Source: SCGC-AG-212-J23 sp035762345
GTDB lineage: Bacteria; Pseudomonadota; Gammaproteobacteria; Burkholderiales; SG8-39
Direction of reading: 5' to 3'
NCBI GenBank assembly: GCA_035762345.1
Contig: DASTPE010000048.1
Span: 49,630 to 113,629, forward strand
DNA length: 64,000 nucleotides
The notes below the pieces were generated by a model. That model made no database searches. It had not been told where the DNA came from and saw nothing but the letters and a program-made list of their open reading frames with translations. The number at the start of each line of letters is the position of its first letter. Within the stretch, counting starts at the first letter, position 1. Made by a program: the position numbers and the translations under genes. Below are positions 7,599 through 15,210 of the stretch, in pieces.

Positions 7599-7957
7599 AA
7601 GGATCTCCTTTCGGGGGGGGGTGCGCAGTATTTCGGACGGTGTCTCGTCCGAGCGGCGAGGCGGCTTCCGGGTGCCAGTGCGCAATTCTCGGGGGACGTT
7701 AGCTCTACGCTTCTTGGCCGATACGTCGAGTCCATCCCGCAGACGCCACTGTGACCGAATTATGCGGTGGTTCAGGAGTGGCACTGCGAGGAGGCGTGAC
7801 GTGCATGCTCTTAGCGGTTAGCAGTCTGCGAGCAACAGGGCTGCGATGGCGTTCGCTTCAGCCTTCAAACGCTGTTGGAACTTGCAAGTAGACAGTCCGG
7901 CCCGCGCCAGAGTAGAGAACTACTAGATCGGGTCCACGCCCACTACGAGTAGTGGGG
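7599..7957. other. stretch without a recognisable gene
   Basis: No frame with a supported start or known motif is seen. A run of eight or more G near 7614-7621 and scattered short open frames are the only notable features. A minus-strand segment near 7813-7880 reads KFQQRLKAEANAIAALLLAD but has stops upstream and no start, so it may be a remnant. Confidence 0.4.
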
Positions 7958-8029
7958 TCGTGCCATGAGACTAAACAAAGGCTGACACAGGTGAAGGGAA
8001 GGGCTTGGTAATGTGCCTTTTTGATTCTC
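7958..8029 (+). repeat. leader repeat copy A upstream of small membrane protein gene 1
   Basis: This is a 72-base unit matching copy B (8272-8344). Identical blocks are TCGTGCCATGAGA at the 5' end, a CTGACA block in the middle and GGCTTGGTAATGTGC near the 3' end, with TTCTC at the end. Divergence is concentrated in the middle. Each copy immediately precedes a small one-helix protein gene, so the unit is a duplicated promoter or 5' leader. Confidence 0.75.
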
Positions 8030-8047
8030 CGTTATTTTGGTTAGGCG

Positions 8048-8257
8048 ATGGTGCGCGACGGGATTCTCGTCGTTTTGCTGCTCGTTGTTGTATGGGCCAA
8101 CTACGAGGCCGATGTAATCCGCCCGTTCGTTCAGCAGCACGCCAAGGCGGCGACCTGCATAGTCAGAAACTTTGAGATCGGAAACCTGAGGCCGGTGCGA
8201 TCTGCTGTCGAGCAAAACGTGCCCTCCCCGACGAACCCAGGGGAGTGCCACGGTTAG
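8048..8257 (+). CDS. small one-helix membrane protein, tandem paralogue 1
   Basis: This 69-aa frame has an N-terminal hydrophobic helix (ILVVLLLVVVWANY), a short polar linker and a conserved segment TCIVRNFEIGNLRPV that matches SCMIRNYSDGNLPRTV of the next small gene. GTG at 8051 is an alternative start. The shared repeat 19 bases upstream and the shared protein segment show that the pair arose by duplication. Function is unknown. Size and topology are compatible with small membrane toxins or regulators, but nothing proves that. Confidence 0.55.
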   Translation: MVRDGILVVLLLVVVWANYEADVIRPFVQQHAKAATCIVRNFEIGNLRPVRSAVEQNVPSPTNPGECHG

Positions 8258-8271
8258 GCAGAGCCGTGTTG

Positions 8272-8344
8272 TCGTGCCATGAGAGCCAACAAACACTGAC
8301 AGCAGTACTATGAGATGGCTTGGTAATGTGCGTTCTTAGTTCTC
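8272..8344 (+). repeat. leader repeat copy B upstream of small membrane protein gene 2
   Basis: This is the second copy of the unit at 7958-8029, 73 bases long and 314 bases downstream. It ends directly at the ATG of the second small gene. Both copies share their termini and the GGCTTGGTAATGTGC block. Confidence 0.75.
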
Positions 8345-8494
8345 ATGCGTGAGTTGGTCATCGGGTTGCTGGTCATTGGCGTGGTCGTCGCGCTGCTCGT
8401 TGTTCTTGGCGCGGACCTCGCCGAGGCGATGAGCTGCATGATCCGGAACTACTCCGACGGGAACCTCCCGCGCACGGTGCAGCTCTGCTTTTGA
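8345..8494 (+). CDS. small one-helix membrane protein, tandem paralogue 2
   Basis: This 49-aa protein is too short for many gene finders. It has a hydrophobic helix from residue 4 to about 22 (LVIGLLVIGVVVALLVVLGA), then MSCMIRNYSDGNLPRTVQLCF. The cysteine followed by (M/I)(I/V)RN and later GNL is shared with paralogue 1. The downstream sequence (GGAGTGCCNC, GGTTTAGGC) also resembles that after paralogue 1, so the duplication extends past the genes. Function is unknown. Confidence 0.55.
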   Translation: MRELVIGLLVIGVVVALLVVLGADLAEAMSCMIRNYSDGNLPRTVQLCF

Positions 8495-8595
8495 CACCTT
8501 AAGGAGTGCCGCCAGGTTTAGGCCGTCAGGCCGTACAAATGAAAAGGGCCCTGGGCAGCCGGATCGAGGTGAAGCGACCGAGGCCCCACGGGGCA

Positions 8596-8626
8596 GAAAA
8601 AACTTCAGGCTCAGATTTCAGCCTAA
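8596..8626 (-). terminator. probable terminator after the amine oxidase gene
   Basis: AGGCT (8607-8611) pairs with AGCCT (8620-8624). On the minus strand a six-base T run follows shortly after (complement of 8597-8602). The stem overlaps the stop codon of the oxidase gene. Confidence 0.5.
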
Positions 8627-9754
8627 GCGTGCCATCCGGAACATCGAGAGATCGAAGGCCGGCCTCTTGCCCTGAACGAGCTCGGCGATGATCTCGCCCA
8701 TCACGGAGGCGAACTTGAAGCCGTGACCCGAGCACACGCTCGCGAGAATTACCTCGTCATGGCGCGGATGCCGGTCGACGAGGAAATGGAAATCCGGCGT
8801 GTTGGTATAGAGGCACACGTCGCTCGCCTTGAGCGCGCCGTTCGCCAGCGGGAGGCGCCGGTCCATGAAGCCGCGGATGTCCGCAATGTCCGCGTCCGTC
8901 GCCTGGCGCGACAAGTCGTCCGGCTCGCCGATGGCCCCGCCGTGGTGACGCGCGATCTTGCAGCCGGTGCCGAGATCGGGAAACCCATAATAGAACGCAC
9001 CGCCCGGCTCTTCGAGACAGAAGATCGGAAAGCGGCCCGATCCAAGGGCCGCTGGCTCGCTCGCCGGCGCGAAATGCGCGACGACCTGGCGCTCGACGCG
9101 CAGATGTGAACGAAGTTCAGCGACGAGCTCGCCCATGCTGGCGCCGGCCGTGAGCACGAGCGCGCCGCTGCTGTAGCGGTCTCGCGGCGTGCGCACGCGC
9201 ACGCCTTCCGGTCCGCAGGTCCACTCCTGCGCCGGCTCGCCATAGCGCAGGTCGGCCTTCGCCGCGCGCGCGCCCTCGAGTAACGCCCGAACGCACGCCT
9301 CCGGATAGAGAATGCCGGCATCGTCCTCCCAGACCGCAATCATCGACGGATCGACGCGGAACTGCGGGTAGCGCGCGGCAAGCGCATCGCTCGAAAGCAC
9401 CTCGTGCGGCAGGTGATGGGCGCGTGCGCTCGCCAGCACGCCCGGCACGAGCTCGCCCGTGGGGGCGCCCATCATGAGGCCGCCCGTCCGGCGAAAAAGC
9501 GTCGCGTGCGCACGCTCTTCGAGCTCGCGCCATGCCGCGAACGCTCGCTCGAGCAAAGGCACGTAGGCAGGATGCTCGTAGTACGCCTTGCGGATGATGC
9601 GCGACTCGCCATGATGCGAACCGTGGCGGTGCGGAGGCTGATGGCGGTCCACGCCGAGCACGTGCAGCCCGCGAGCGGCGAGCGCGTACGCAGCCGCGCT
9701 GCCCATCGCGCCGAGGCCAACAACGATCACATCGTAATTGGGCGCCACCCCCAT
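8618..9754 (-). CDS. solA: FAD-dependent amine oxidase, N-methyltryptophan/sarcosine oxidase family
   Basis: This 378-aa protein has the dinucleotide-binding motif VIVVGLGAMGSAAAYALA at the N-terminus, then GSHHGESRIIRKAYYEH, which is diagnostic of the MSOX/MTOX family. The C-terminal half has CLYTNTPDFHFLVDRHP and ASVCSGHGFKF. The latter cysteine is in the position of the covalent flavin link in monomeric sarcosine oxidase. The family oxidises N-methylated amino acids, giving formaldehyde and hydrogen peroxide. The exact substrate (N-methyltryptophan, sarcosine or other) cannot be chosen from motifs. It lies between the small-protein region and tmRNA and is probably transcribed alone. Confidence 0.88.
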   Translation of the reverse strand: MGVAPNYDVIVVGLGAMGSAAAYALAARGLHVLGVDRHQPPHRHGSHHGESRIIRKAYYEHPAYVPLLERAFAAWRELEERAHATLFRRTGGLMMGAPTGELVPGVLASARAHHLPHEVLSSDALAARYPQFRVDPSMIAVWEDDAGILYPEACVRALLEGARAAKADLRYGEPAQEWTCGPEGVRVRTPRDRYSSGALVLTAGASMGELVAELRSHLRVERQVVAHFAPASEPAALGSGRFPIFCLEEPGGAFYYGFPDLGTGCKIARHHGGAIGEPDDLSRQATDADIADIRGFMDRRLPLANGALKASDVCLYTNTPDFHFLVDRHPRHDEVILASVCSGHGFKFASVMGEIIAELVQGKRPAFDLSMFRMARLG

Positions 9755-9810
9755 GTGTCAGGATTCGGACAAACACGCATAGCCACGTTCTTGATGTACA
9801 GAGAAGGTAT

Positions 9811-10178
9811 TGGTGGAGGCGGCGGGAATCGAACCCGCGTCCGTAAGCCCTACACAGTCAGGACTACATGCTTAGCCTGGTTGTTTGAGCTTCGCCTTGC
9901 GCCCGCCAACCGGCAGGCTGACGCGCGGCTAGCCGCTTCGACGGATCCCGCTGGCCAAGCGGCCAGACCGGCGGGAGAGGCTGATGTAAATGACGCTGCA
10001 CCCCTTGCGGGGCCTAGACCATCAGCAATCTAGTGCAGCGTCCCGCGGGTGTTAGGCCGCGAGAGCGAAACGCTCGTCGTTGGCGTTTGTAGTGTTTCCA
10101 GACTGGATTAGCGAGGTCATCTGGTCCTCGGCATGCCCTGCGCTGCTTCGTTGCCCACGTCGAAACCAGGTCGCCCCC
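9811..10178 (-). ncRNA. ssrA: transfer-messenger RNA (tmRNA)
   Basis: The minus strand begins GGGGGCGACCTGGTTTCGAC and ends GCGGGTTCGATTCCCGCC then GCCTCCACCA. These are the canonical tmRNA ends: the acceptor stem pairs, the T-arm is intact and the CCA is encoded. The length is about 368 nt. The internal tag reads ANDERFALAA followed by TAA (complement of 10052-10084), a typical betaproteobacterial tag. The RNA rescues stalled ribosomes with SmpB and marks the aborted protein for proteolysis. Confidence 0.97.
10052..10084 (-). other. tmRNA tag-peptide reading frame
   Basis: The codons GCC AAC GAC GAG CGT TTC, then GCT CTC GCG GCC and TAA encode ANDERFALAA. The terminal LAA is the usual ClpXP-recognised end. 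Confidence 0.95.
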
Positions 10179-10221
10179 GGAATCGTTGCGATTGTCTCAT
10201 ATGGGGTTGTTCGAGCCCCAT

Positions 10222-11172
10222 TCAAGACCATCCTTTTAGAACCAGTTTGCCGATCATGGTTCCCGATTCGAGCCGCTCGTGGGCTTTGCGCAGGTTGGCA
10301 CCGTTGATCGACGAAAGCGTTTCCTTCAGCGTGCAGCGCAGCTTGCCGCTATCGAGCCACTCGGCGACCTGGTTGAGCAGCCGGTGCTGCTCGATCATGT
10401 CGGTCGTTTTGAAGCGCGGCCGCGTAAACATGAGCTCCCAGCAGACACTTGCGCTTTTCATTCGCACCCCGTCCATCGGCAGGGGTTTCGTGTTGCCGAC
10501 AATCGCGACCAGCGCGCCTTGCGGGGCAACCAGCTTGGCCATGGCCTCCCAGTATGCGTCAAGCTCGCCGCTGAAGTTGGCGATGTAATCGACCGGGTTC
10601 TTGATCTGGTCGATGAGGCTTTTGCGGTGGTTCACGACCTCGTCGGCCCCGAGCGTTTTCACCCAAGCCACGGACTCCGGGCGTGAAGCGGTCGCGATTA
10701 CATGCAGGCCGGCCTGCTTCGCGAGTTGTATGCCGATCGAGCCCACGCCGCCCGCCCCGCTAATGATGAGGATGCGCTTTCCCGCCTGCACTTTCATGCG
10801 GTCGAAGAACGCCTCCCACGCCGTGATGGACGTGAGCGGCATCGCGGCTGCCTGCGCGAAGTCGAGCGTCCTTGGCTTGCGTCCGACGATGCGCTCGTCG
10901 ACGAGATGAAATTCGCTGTTGCAGCCTGGGCGAGTGACGTCACCGGCGTAGTACACGGTGTCGCCAGGTTTGAACAAGGTGACTTCTTTTCCTATCGCTT
11001 CTACGGTGCCGGCCGCGTCCCAGCCGAGTATGCGGGACGCGGTCGCTTGCTTGCGCTGCTTGTAATCGACGGGGTTTACCGAGACCGCTTCGACTCTGAC
11101 GAGCAGGTCGCGGCCGGACGCCGAGGGCTTGGGAAGCTCGATGTCGGCGAAGGTGTGGTCGACGGCTCTCAC
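10222..11172 (-). CDS. zinc-type alcohol dehydrogenase / quinone oxidoreductase family protein
   Basis: This 316-aa medium-chain dehydrogenase/reductase has an N-terminal GroES-like domain (VEAVSVNPVDYKQR, LGWDAAGTVEAIG, FKPGDTVYYAG) and a Rossmann domain with ISGAGGVGSIGIQLAKQAG. The structural-zinc cysteine cluster is absent, as in quinone reductases and the ZADH subfamily, so an NADPH-dependent quinone or enone reduction is likely. The start is GTG at 11172, overlapping the stop of gph by four bases (GTGA). The N-terminus is about 10-15 residues shorter than in many relatives. It probably shares a transcript with gph and ubiG. Confidence 0.85.
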   Translation of the reverse strand: MRAVDHTFADIELPKPSASGRDLLVRVEAVSVNPVDYKQRKQATASRILGWDAAGTVEAIGKEVTLFKPGDTVYYAGDVTRPGCNSEFHLVDERIVGRKPRTLDFAQAAAMPLTSITAWEAFFDRMKVQAGKRILIISGAGGVGSIGIQLAKQAGLHVIATASRPESVAWVKTLGADEVVNHRKSLIDQIKNPVDYIANFSGELDAYWEAMAKLVAPQGALVAIVGNTKPLPMDGVRMKSASVCWELMFTRPRFKTTDMIEQHRLLNQVAEWLDSGKLRCTLKETLSSINGANLRKAHERLESGTMIGKLVLKGWS

Positions 11173-11816
11173 AGGTGCTTGACCAGATCCATGGGGCAGG
11201 CGATGACGAGTTCGGCTTCCCAGGTGCCCGGCCCGCCGCTCTCGGGATGGTGGTAGCCCCAGTCGACCGCGATCGGGCGCATGCCGGCTGCGCGCGCGGC
11301 CTTCATGTCGCGCAGGTCGTCGCCGAGGAACCAGCAGCTAGCCGGCGGCAGGTTGAGCTGCTCCGCCGCGTGCAGGAGTGGAGCCGGATGCGGCTTGAGG
11401 TGCGGAGTGGTGTCACCGCACGCGACGCAGTCGGGCTTGAGTTGCAGGTGGGCAAGGATGCGCTCGGTAAAGCGCGTTGCTTTGTTGGTCACCACGCCCC
11501 AGCGGATGTCGCGCGCAGCGAGCTCACGCAGAAGCTCGGCGACGCCCGGGAAGAGGGCGGTCTTCCCGCAGCAGGTCTCGGCATAGAGGTCGAGGAACTC
11601 CTGGCGCATCGCCTTGTATTCTGCATCGTCTGGCTTGATGCCGAAGGCCGCATGCAGCAGCCCGCGTGCGCCCGCGGAAGCGAACGGCCGCAGGCGCTCG
11701 AGCGGGAAAGGCTCGTGTCCCTGCTCGAGCCGCATGCGGTTGACCGCGGCGGCGAGATCGGGCGCTGTGTCGGCAAGCGTGCCGTCGAAATCGAACAGGA
11801 CCGCGCGGCTAGGCAT
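11169..11816 (-). CDS. gph: phosphoglycolate phosphatase
   Basis: This 215-aa haloacid-dehalogenase superfamily phosphatase has motif I FDFDGTLADTAPDL with the nucleophilic and acid/base Asp pair. Motif II lies in WGVVTNK, and motif III/IV is CWFLGDDLRDMKAARAAGM. It hydrolyses 2-phosphoglycolate, which arises from DNA 3' end repair and from Rubisco oxygenation. Position directly after ubiG with an 8-base overlap is the conserved arrangement in Betaproteobacteria and supports the name. Confidence 0.93.
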   Translation of the reverse strand: MPSRAVLFDFDGTLADTAPDLAAAVNRMRLEQGHEPFPLERLRPFASAGARGLLHAAFGIKPDDAEYKAMRQEFLDLYAETCCGKTALFPGVAELLRELAARDIRWGVVTNKATRFTERILAHLQLKPDCVACGDTTPHLKPHPAPLLHAAEQLNLPPASCWFLGDDLRDMKAARAAGMRPIAVDWGYHHPESGGPGTWEAELVIACPMDLVKHL

Positions 11817-12498
11817 CGCGCGCGCAGCAGACGAGGTAGTTCACGTCGCAATCGGTTCCCAGCCGGTAGCGGCGCGTGATCGGGTTGTAGCTCATGCCGA
11901 TCATCTCTTCGACGCGCAGCCCGGCTGCGCGGCTCCAACGCAATAGCTCCGAGGGCTTGATAAAGCGCATGTAGTCGTGCGTTCCCTTCGGCAGCAACCC
12001 GAGCACGTATTCCGCGCCCACCACGGCGAAAAGGTACGACTTCGGGTTGCGGTTGATCGTGGAGAAGAACACCCGCCCGCCCGGGCGCACGAGCCGTGCG
12101 CAGGCGGCAACCATGCTCGACGGCTGCGGAACGTGCTCCAGCAGCTCCATGCACGTCACGATGTCGAACTCGCCGGCGAAATCCTCCACGGAAGACTCTT
12201 CGTAGCGGATGTCAAGCTTGCTTTCGTGAAGGTGCAGCTGCGCGACGCGCAAGGCGCTCTCCGAGAGGTCGATGCCGGTCACGTGCGCGCCGTGCTGCGC
12301 CATGGCCTCGGTGAGGATGCCACCCCCGCAGCCCACGTCGAGCACCGATGCGCCGGCGAGCTCGGCATGGCCCGCGATCCATTCCATGCGCAGCGGATTA
12401 ATCTCGTGCAGCGGACGAAACTCGCCCGCGGGATCCCACCAGCGGTGCGCAAGCGAGCTGAACTTCTTCAGCTCAGCCGGATCGACGTTCCTCACCAT
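11809..12498 (-). CDS. ubiG: ubiquinone biosynthesis O-methyltransferase
   Basis: This 229-aa SAM-dependent methyltransferase has motif I VLDVGCGGGILTEAMA, post-I TGIDLSE and CMELLEHVP. The N-terminal FSSLAHRWWDPAGEF and LHEINPLRMEWI are diagnostic of UbiG. It carries out both O-methylations of ubiquinone synthesis, at the inner membrane. A terminator lies between it and the OmpA gene upstream, so it either has its own promoter or is transcribed by read-through. It overlaps gph. Confidence 0.96.
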   Translation of the reverse strand: MVRNVDPAELKKFSSLAHRWWDPAGEFRPLHEINPLRMEWIAGHAELAGASVLDVGCGGGILTEAMAQHGAHVTGIDLSESALRVAQLHLHESKLDIRYEESSVEDFAGEFDIVTCMELLEHVPQPSSMVAACARLVRPGGRVFFSTINRNPKSYLFAVVGAEYVLGLLPKGTHDYMRFIKPSELLRWSRAAGLRVEEMIGMSYNPITRRYRLGTDCDVNYLVCCARDA

Positions 12499-12511
12499 GC
12501 CATTCTAGAAA

Positions 12512-12536
12512 AGAAAAACCCCGCCGAAGCGGGGTT
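12512..12536 (-). terminator. Rho-independent terminator after the OmpA lipoprotein gene
   Basis: AACCCCGC (12517-12524) and GCGGGGTT (12529-12536) form an 8-bp stem with a CGAA loop. The minus-strand T-rich tract (complement of 12505-12518) follows. It lies 25 bases past the stop of the gene at 12561-13151 and partly overlaps the space before ubiG. Confidence 0.85.
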
Positions 12537-12560
12537 GTCCTGTGGCTGCCAAACGAGGGC

Positions 12561-13151
12561 CTACTGCTTGCGCGTCCCGATGACCTCGATCTCGACGCGC
12601 CGGTCGGGCTGAAGGCATTCGATCATCTTCTTGTTGCCGCGGGCCTCCTTGCCGTATTTCTTGCAAGCGCCAGCGGTCACGGGCTGCTTCTCGCCCTTGC
12701 CTTCGGTGTAGACGCGGTTGGCCTCGATGCCCTTGGACACCAGGTACGCCTTGATCGATTCAGCGCGGCGCACCGACAGCCGCTGGTTGTAGGTGTCGGA
12801 GCCAATCGAGTCCGCGTGGCCGATCCCGATCACGACCTCGAGGTTGATGCCGCGCACCTTGTTCGCGATCTCGTCGAGTTTCGACTTGCCTTCAGGCTTG
12901 ACCACTGCCTTGTCGAAGTCGAATAACACATCGGCAGCGAACGTGACCTTCTCGGCGACCGGCTTGGGCTTCTCGGGCGCGGGCTTCGGTTTCTCCGGAG
13001 CCGGTGGGGGCGGGGGCGCCGGCTTGGGCTCGGGCGGAGGCGCAGGCTTCGGCGGCGGTGGTGGGGCGGGCTGGGGCGCAGGCTTCTCAGGTTCGGTGGC
13101 GCACCCAGCGGCAAAAGCGAGCGCGATGAGAAACAGCCAGACTTTCTTCAT
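12561..13151 (-). CDS. OmpA-family outer membrane lipoprotein with Pro-rich linker
   Basis: This 196-aa protein has a lipoprotein signal with lipobox FAAGC (Cys at about residue 17). A linker of about 50 residues made of Pro, Lys, Glu and Ala repeats follows, then a C-terminal OmpA/Pal peptidoglycan-binding domain. That domain begins VLFDFDKAVVKPEG and has IGHADSIGSDTYNQRLSVRR, including the Asp and Arg that contact diaminopimelate. It should tether the outer membrane to the cell wall. It is paralogous to the gene at 14495-15091. The linker replaces the beta-barrel of classical OmpA. A good terminator follows. Confidence 0.9.
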   Translation of the reverse strand: MKKVWLFLIALAFAAGCATEPEKPAPQPAPPPPPKPAPPPEPKPAPPPPPAPEKPKPAPEKPKPVAEKVTFAADVLFDFDKAVVKPEGKSKLDEIANKVRGINLEVVIGIGHADSIGSDTYNQRLSVRRAESIKAYLVSKGIEANRVYTEGKGEKQPVTAGACKKYGKEARGNKKMIECLQPDRRVEIEVIGTRKQ

Positions 13152-13172
13152 TTTTCCTCCGCTGCGCGAAAT

Positions 13173-14498
13173 TTATTCGCTCTCAGAGCCTGGGGGACCC
13201 TTGAAAGCATTCTGCCAGATCTGCCACCGGGTGTCCAAGCCGGAGGCGGAATGCGCGAGAGCGCCGTCGCGCACCACGAGCTTGCCGTCCACCCAAACGT
13301 GCGTCACATGCTCGCGGCCCGCGGCGTATACGAGATGCGAAACGGGGTCGTAGCAGGGCACGAGCTCCGGGCCGCGCAACGCGACCGCCGCGAGGTCGGC
13401 GCGCTTGCCCGGCTCGATGGATCCGATGCGCGCGCCCAGGCCAAGTGCGCGCGCGCCGCCAAGCGTCGCGGCGCGCAGCGCCGTATGCGCCGGCAGGGCC
13501 TCGGCATCCCGCGCGAGCGCCTTCGCGAGCAACGCCGCGGTGCGCATCTCCGTGAGTACATCGAGCCGGTTATTGCTGGCCGCGCCGTCGGTGCCGAGCG
13601 CGACGTTGATCCCGTTCTTCAGCATCGAATAAACCGGCGCGAAGCCGCTTGCGAGCTTGAGATTCGAAGAGGGGCAATGCACTACCGAGCAGCCATGGCG
13701 GGCGAGCAGCTCGAGTTCGTGCGGCTCGAGGTGTATGGCGTGGACTGCAATCAATCCTGGCCCCAGGAGGCCAAGGCGTCGCAGCCGCTCCAGCGGTCGC
13801 ACGCCGTGCTCGGCAAGCGAGCGCTCGATTTCGGCTTCGGTCTCGTGAAGATGGAGGTGCACCGGCAGATCGAGCTCCGCGGCGAGCGTCGCCACGTGCC
13901 GCAGCGTGTCGTCGGACACGGTGTAGGGCGCGTGAGGCGCGAAGCAGAACGACACGAGCGGCTGCTCGCGGCTCGCGTCGCGTAGCGCAAGCCCTTTGCG
14001 CAGGTAGTCGTCCGGATCGGAGGCGTAAGTCGTGGCGTAGTCGACCACAATCAGGCCGAGCGCAACCCGCATCGACGCTCCCAGCGCCGCCTCGAGCGCG
14101 GCCTCGGGGAAGAAATACATGTCGTTGAAGCACGTGATCCCGGCGCGGAGCATCTCGGCGCAGGCGAGCGACGTGCCGTCGCGCACCATGTCAGCCGAAA
14201 GGTGGCGGCGCTCGGCGGGCCACATGCGCTCCTCGAGCCAGCGCATGAGCGGCAGATCGTCGCCGAGCCCGCGCATCAACGCCATGGCGGCGTGCGTATG
14301 CGCGTTGACCAAGCCTGGGATGAGCACATGGTCCGGAAGAGCGACCTGCTCGTAATGCGCGAACCGTGCGGACGCTTCCGTCGCGGGAAGAACCTGCTCA
14401 ATGACGCCGTCGCGTACTGCGACGGCATGGTGCTCGAGAACCGCGCCCGCCGGCTCGACCGGGACGACCCAGCGGGCGCTGAGGAGCTTTCCTTCTAT
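13173..14498 (-). CDS. mtaD: 5-methylthioadenosine/S-adenosylhomocysteine deaminase family amidohydrolase
   Basis: This protein of about 441 aa belongs to the TRZ/ATZ/MtaD amidohydrolases. The metal ligands are visible: LVNAHTHAAMALMRG (HxH), HLHLHETEAE, AVHAIHL and ALGTDGAASNN. It deaminates methylthioadenosine, S-adenosylhomocysteine or adenosine. The start is unusual: homologues begin just where the sequence offers ATA (14496-14498), overlapping the TAG of the upstream OmpA gene as ATAG. The nearest in-frame ATG is at 14585, 29 codons further upstream and inside the OmpA domain with no ribosome-binding site. I chose the ATA position, giving MEGKLLSARWVVPVEPAG. The deaminase call is firm; the start is not. 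Confidence 0.85.
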   Translation of the reverse strand: MEGKLLSARWVVPVEPAGAVLEHHAVAVRDGVIEQVLPATEASARFAHYEQVALPDHVLIPGLVNAHTHAAMALMRGLGDDLPLMRWLEERMWPAERRHLSADMVRDGTSLACAEMLRAGITCFNDMYFFPEAALEAALGASMRVALGLIVVDYATTYASDPDDYLRKGLALRDASREQPLVSFCFAPHAPYTVSDDTLRHVATLAAELDLPVHLHLHETEAEIERSLAEHGVRPLERLRRLGLLGPGLIAVHAIHLEPHELELLARHGCSVVHCPSSNLKLASGFAPVYSMLKNGINVALGTDGAASNNRLDVLTEMRTAALLAKALARDAEALPAHTALRAATLGGARALGLGARIGSIEPGKRADLAAVALRGPELVPCYDPVSHLVYAAGREHVTHVWVDGKLVVRDGALAHSASGLDTRWQIWQNAFKGPPGSESE

Positions 14499-15091
14499 CT
14501 CGGCGTGCCCTGGATCTCGACGACCACCCGGCGGTTGGGGCTGAGGCACTCGATCAGCTGCTTGCGCTCTTTCTGGTCCGGGCATGACTTGACCGGGAGC
14601 GTCTTGCCGAAGCCGAGCGTCTCGACTTTCGACGCGTCCACGCCCTTCGATACCAGGTACGCGCGCACCGCCTCTGCGCGCTTCTCGGAGAGCTTCTGGT
14701 TGTACTGAGCCGAGCCCAGACGGTCCGTGTGGCCGTTCACGATAATGAAGCGCACGTCTTTCAGGTCGCGCAGCTTGGCGACCACCTCGCTGTCGAGCCT
14801 GGTTCGCGCTTCAGGCGTGAGCACCGCCTTGTTGAACTCGAAGAGTCCCGTCGACGCGAGGTTCACCACTGTGGGCTTCTTCGGCGGCTCGGGTTTCGGT
14901 TCCGGTTTCGCCACTGGAGCTGGTGGAGGCGGCGGCGGAGGAGGCGCTGGCTGCGCTACGGGCGGCGGCGGTGGTGGGGGCGGCGCGGCGGCGGGCTTTG
15001 GCGCCGGCTTCTCCGGTTCTGTGGCGCACGCGGCGATGAAAGCTAGTGCGGCGGCGATGAAAAGGAGCTGGAGCGGTTTCTGGGCTTTCAT
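14495..15091 (-). CDS. OmpA-family outer membrane lipoprotein with Pro-rich linker (paralogue)
   Basis: This 198-aa protein starts at the ATG at 15091, preceded by GGGAGGAAA. The lipobox is FIAAC. A long linker of poly-Pro runs alternating with Ala, Lys, Val and Glu follows. The C-terminal OmpA domain reads GLFEFNKAVLTPEAR, VNGHTDRLGSAQYNQKLS and ends LSPNRRVVVEIQG. It is similar in architecture to the gene at 12561-13151, suggesting a tandem duplication later separated by mtaD. Its stop codon overlaps the presumed ATA start of mtaD. It lies divergent from gyrA, the arrangement usual for ompA in Betaproteobacteria. Confidence 0.9.
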   Translation of the reverse strand: MKAQKPLQLLFIAAALAFIAACATEPEKPAPKPAAAPPPPPPPPVAQPAPPPPPPPPAPVAKPEPKPEPPKKPTVVNLASTGLFEFNKAVLTPEARTRLDSEVVAKLRDLKDVRFIIVNGHTDRLGSAQYNQKLSEKRAEAVRAYLVSKGVDASKVETLGFGKTLPVKSCPDQKERKQLIECLSPNRRVVVEIQGTPR

Positions 15092-15210
15092 TTTCCTCCC
15101 CGTTCTTGTGCTCGAAGCGTGGACGGATTTAAGCACAGGCAAACCGCTCCGGACAAGCTGTTTTTAGAGGGAAAACCGATGCTTGCATGATAAAATCTGA
15201 GCCCTTCCCG

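Noticed and set aside
9404..10033. Plus-strand frame overlapping the end of tmRNA (GGGNRTRVRKPYTV)
   Set aside because: This is the classic false protein produced by reading across the tmRNA 3' end.
12960..13090. Simple-sequence Pro/Lys codon repeats considered as a DNA repeat array
   Set aside because: They encode the Pro-rich linker of the OmpA lipoprotein and are not separate repeats.
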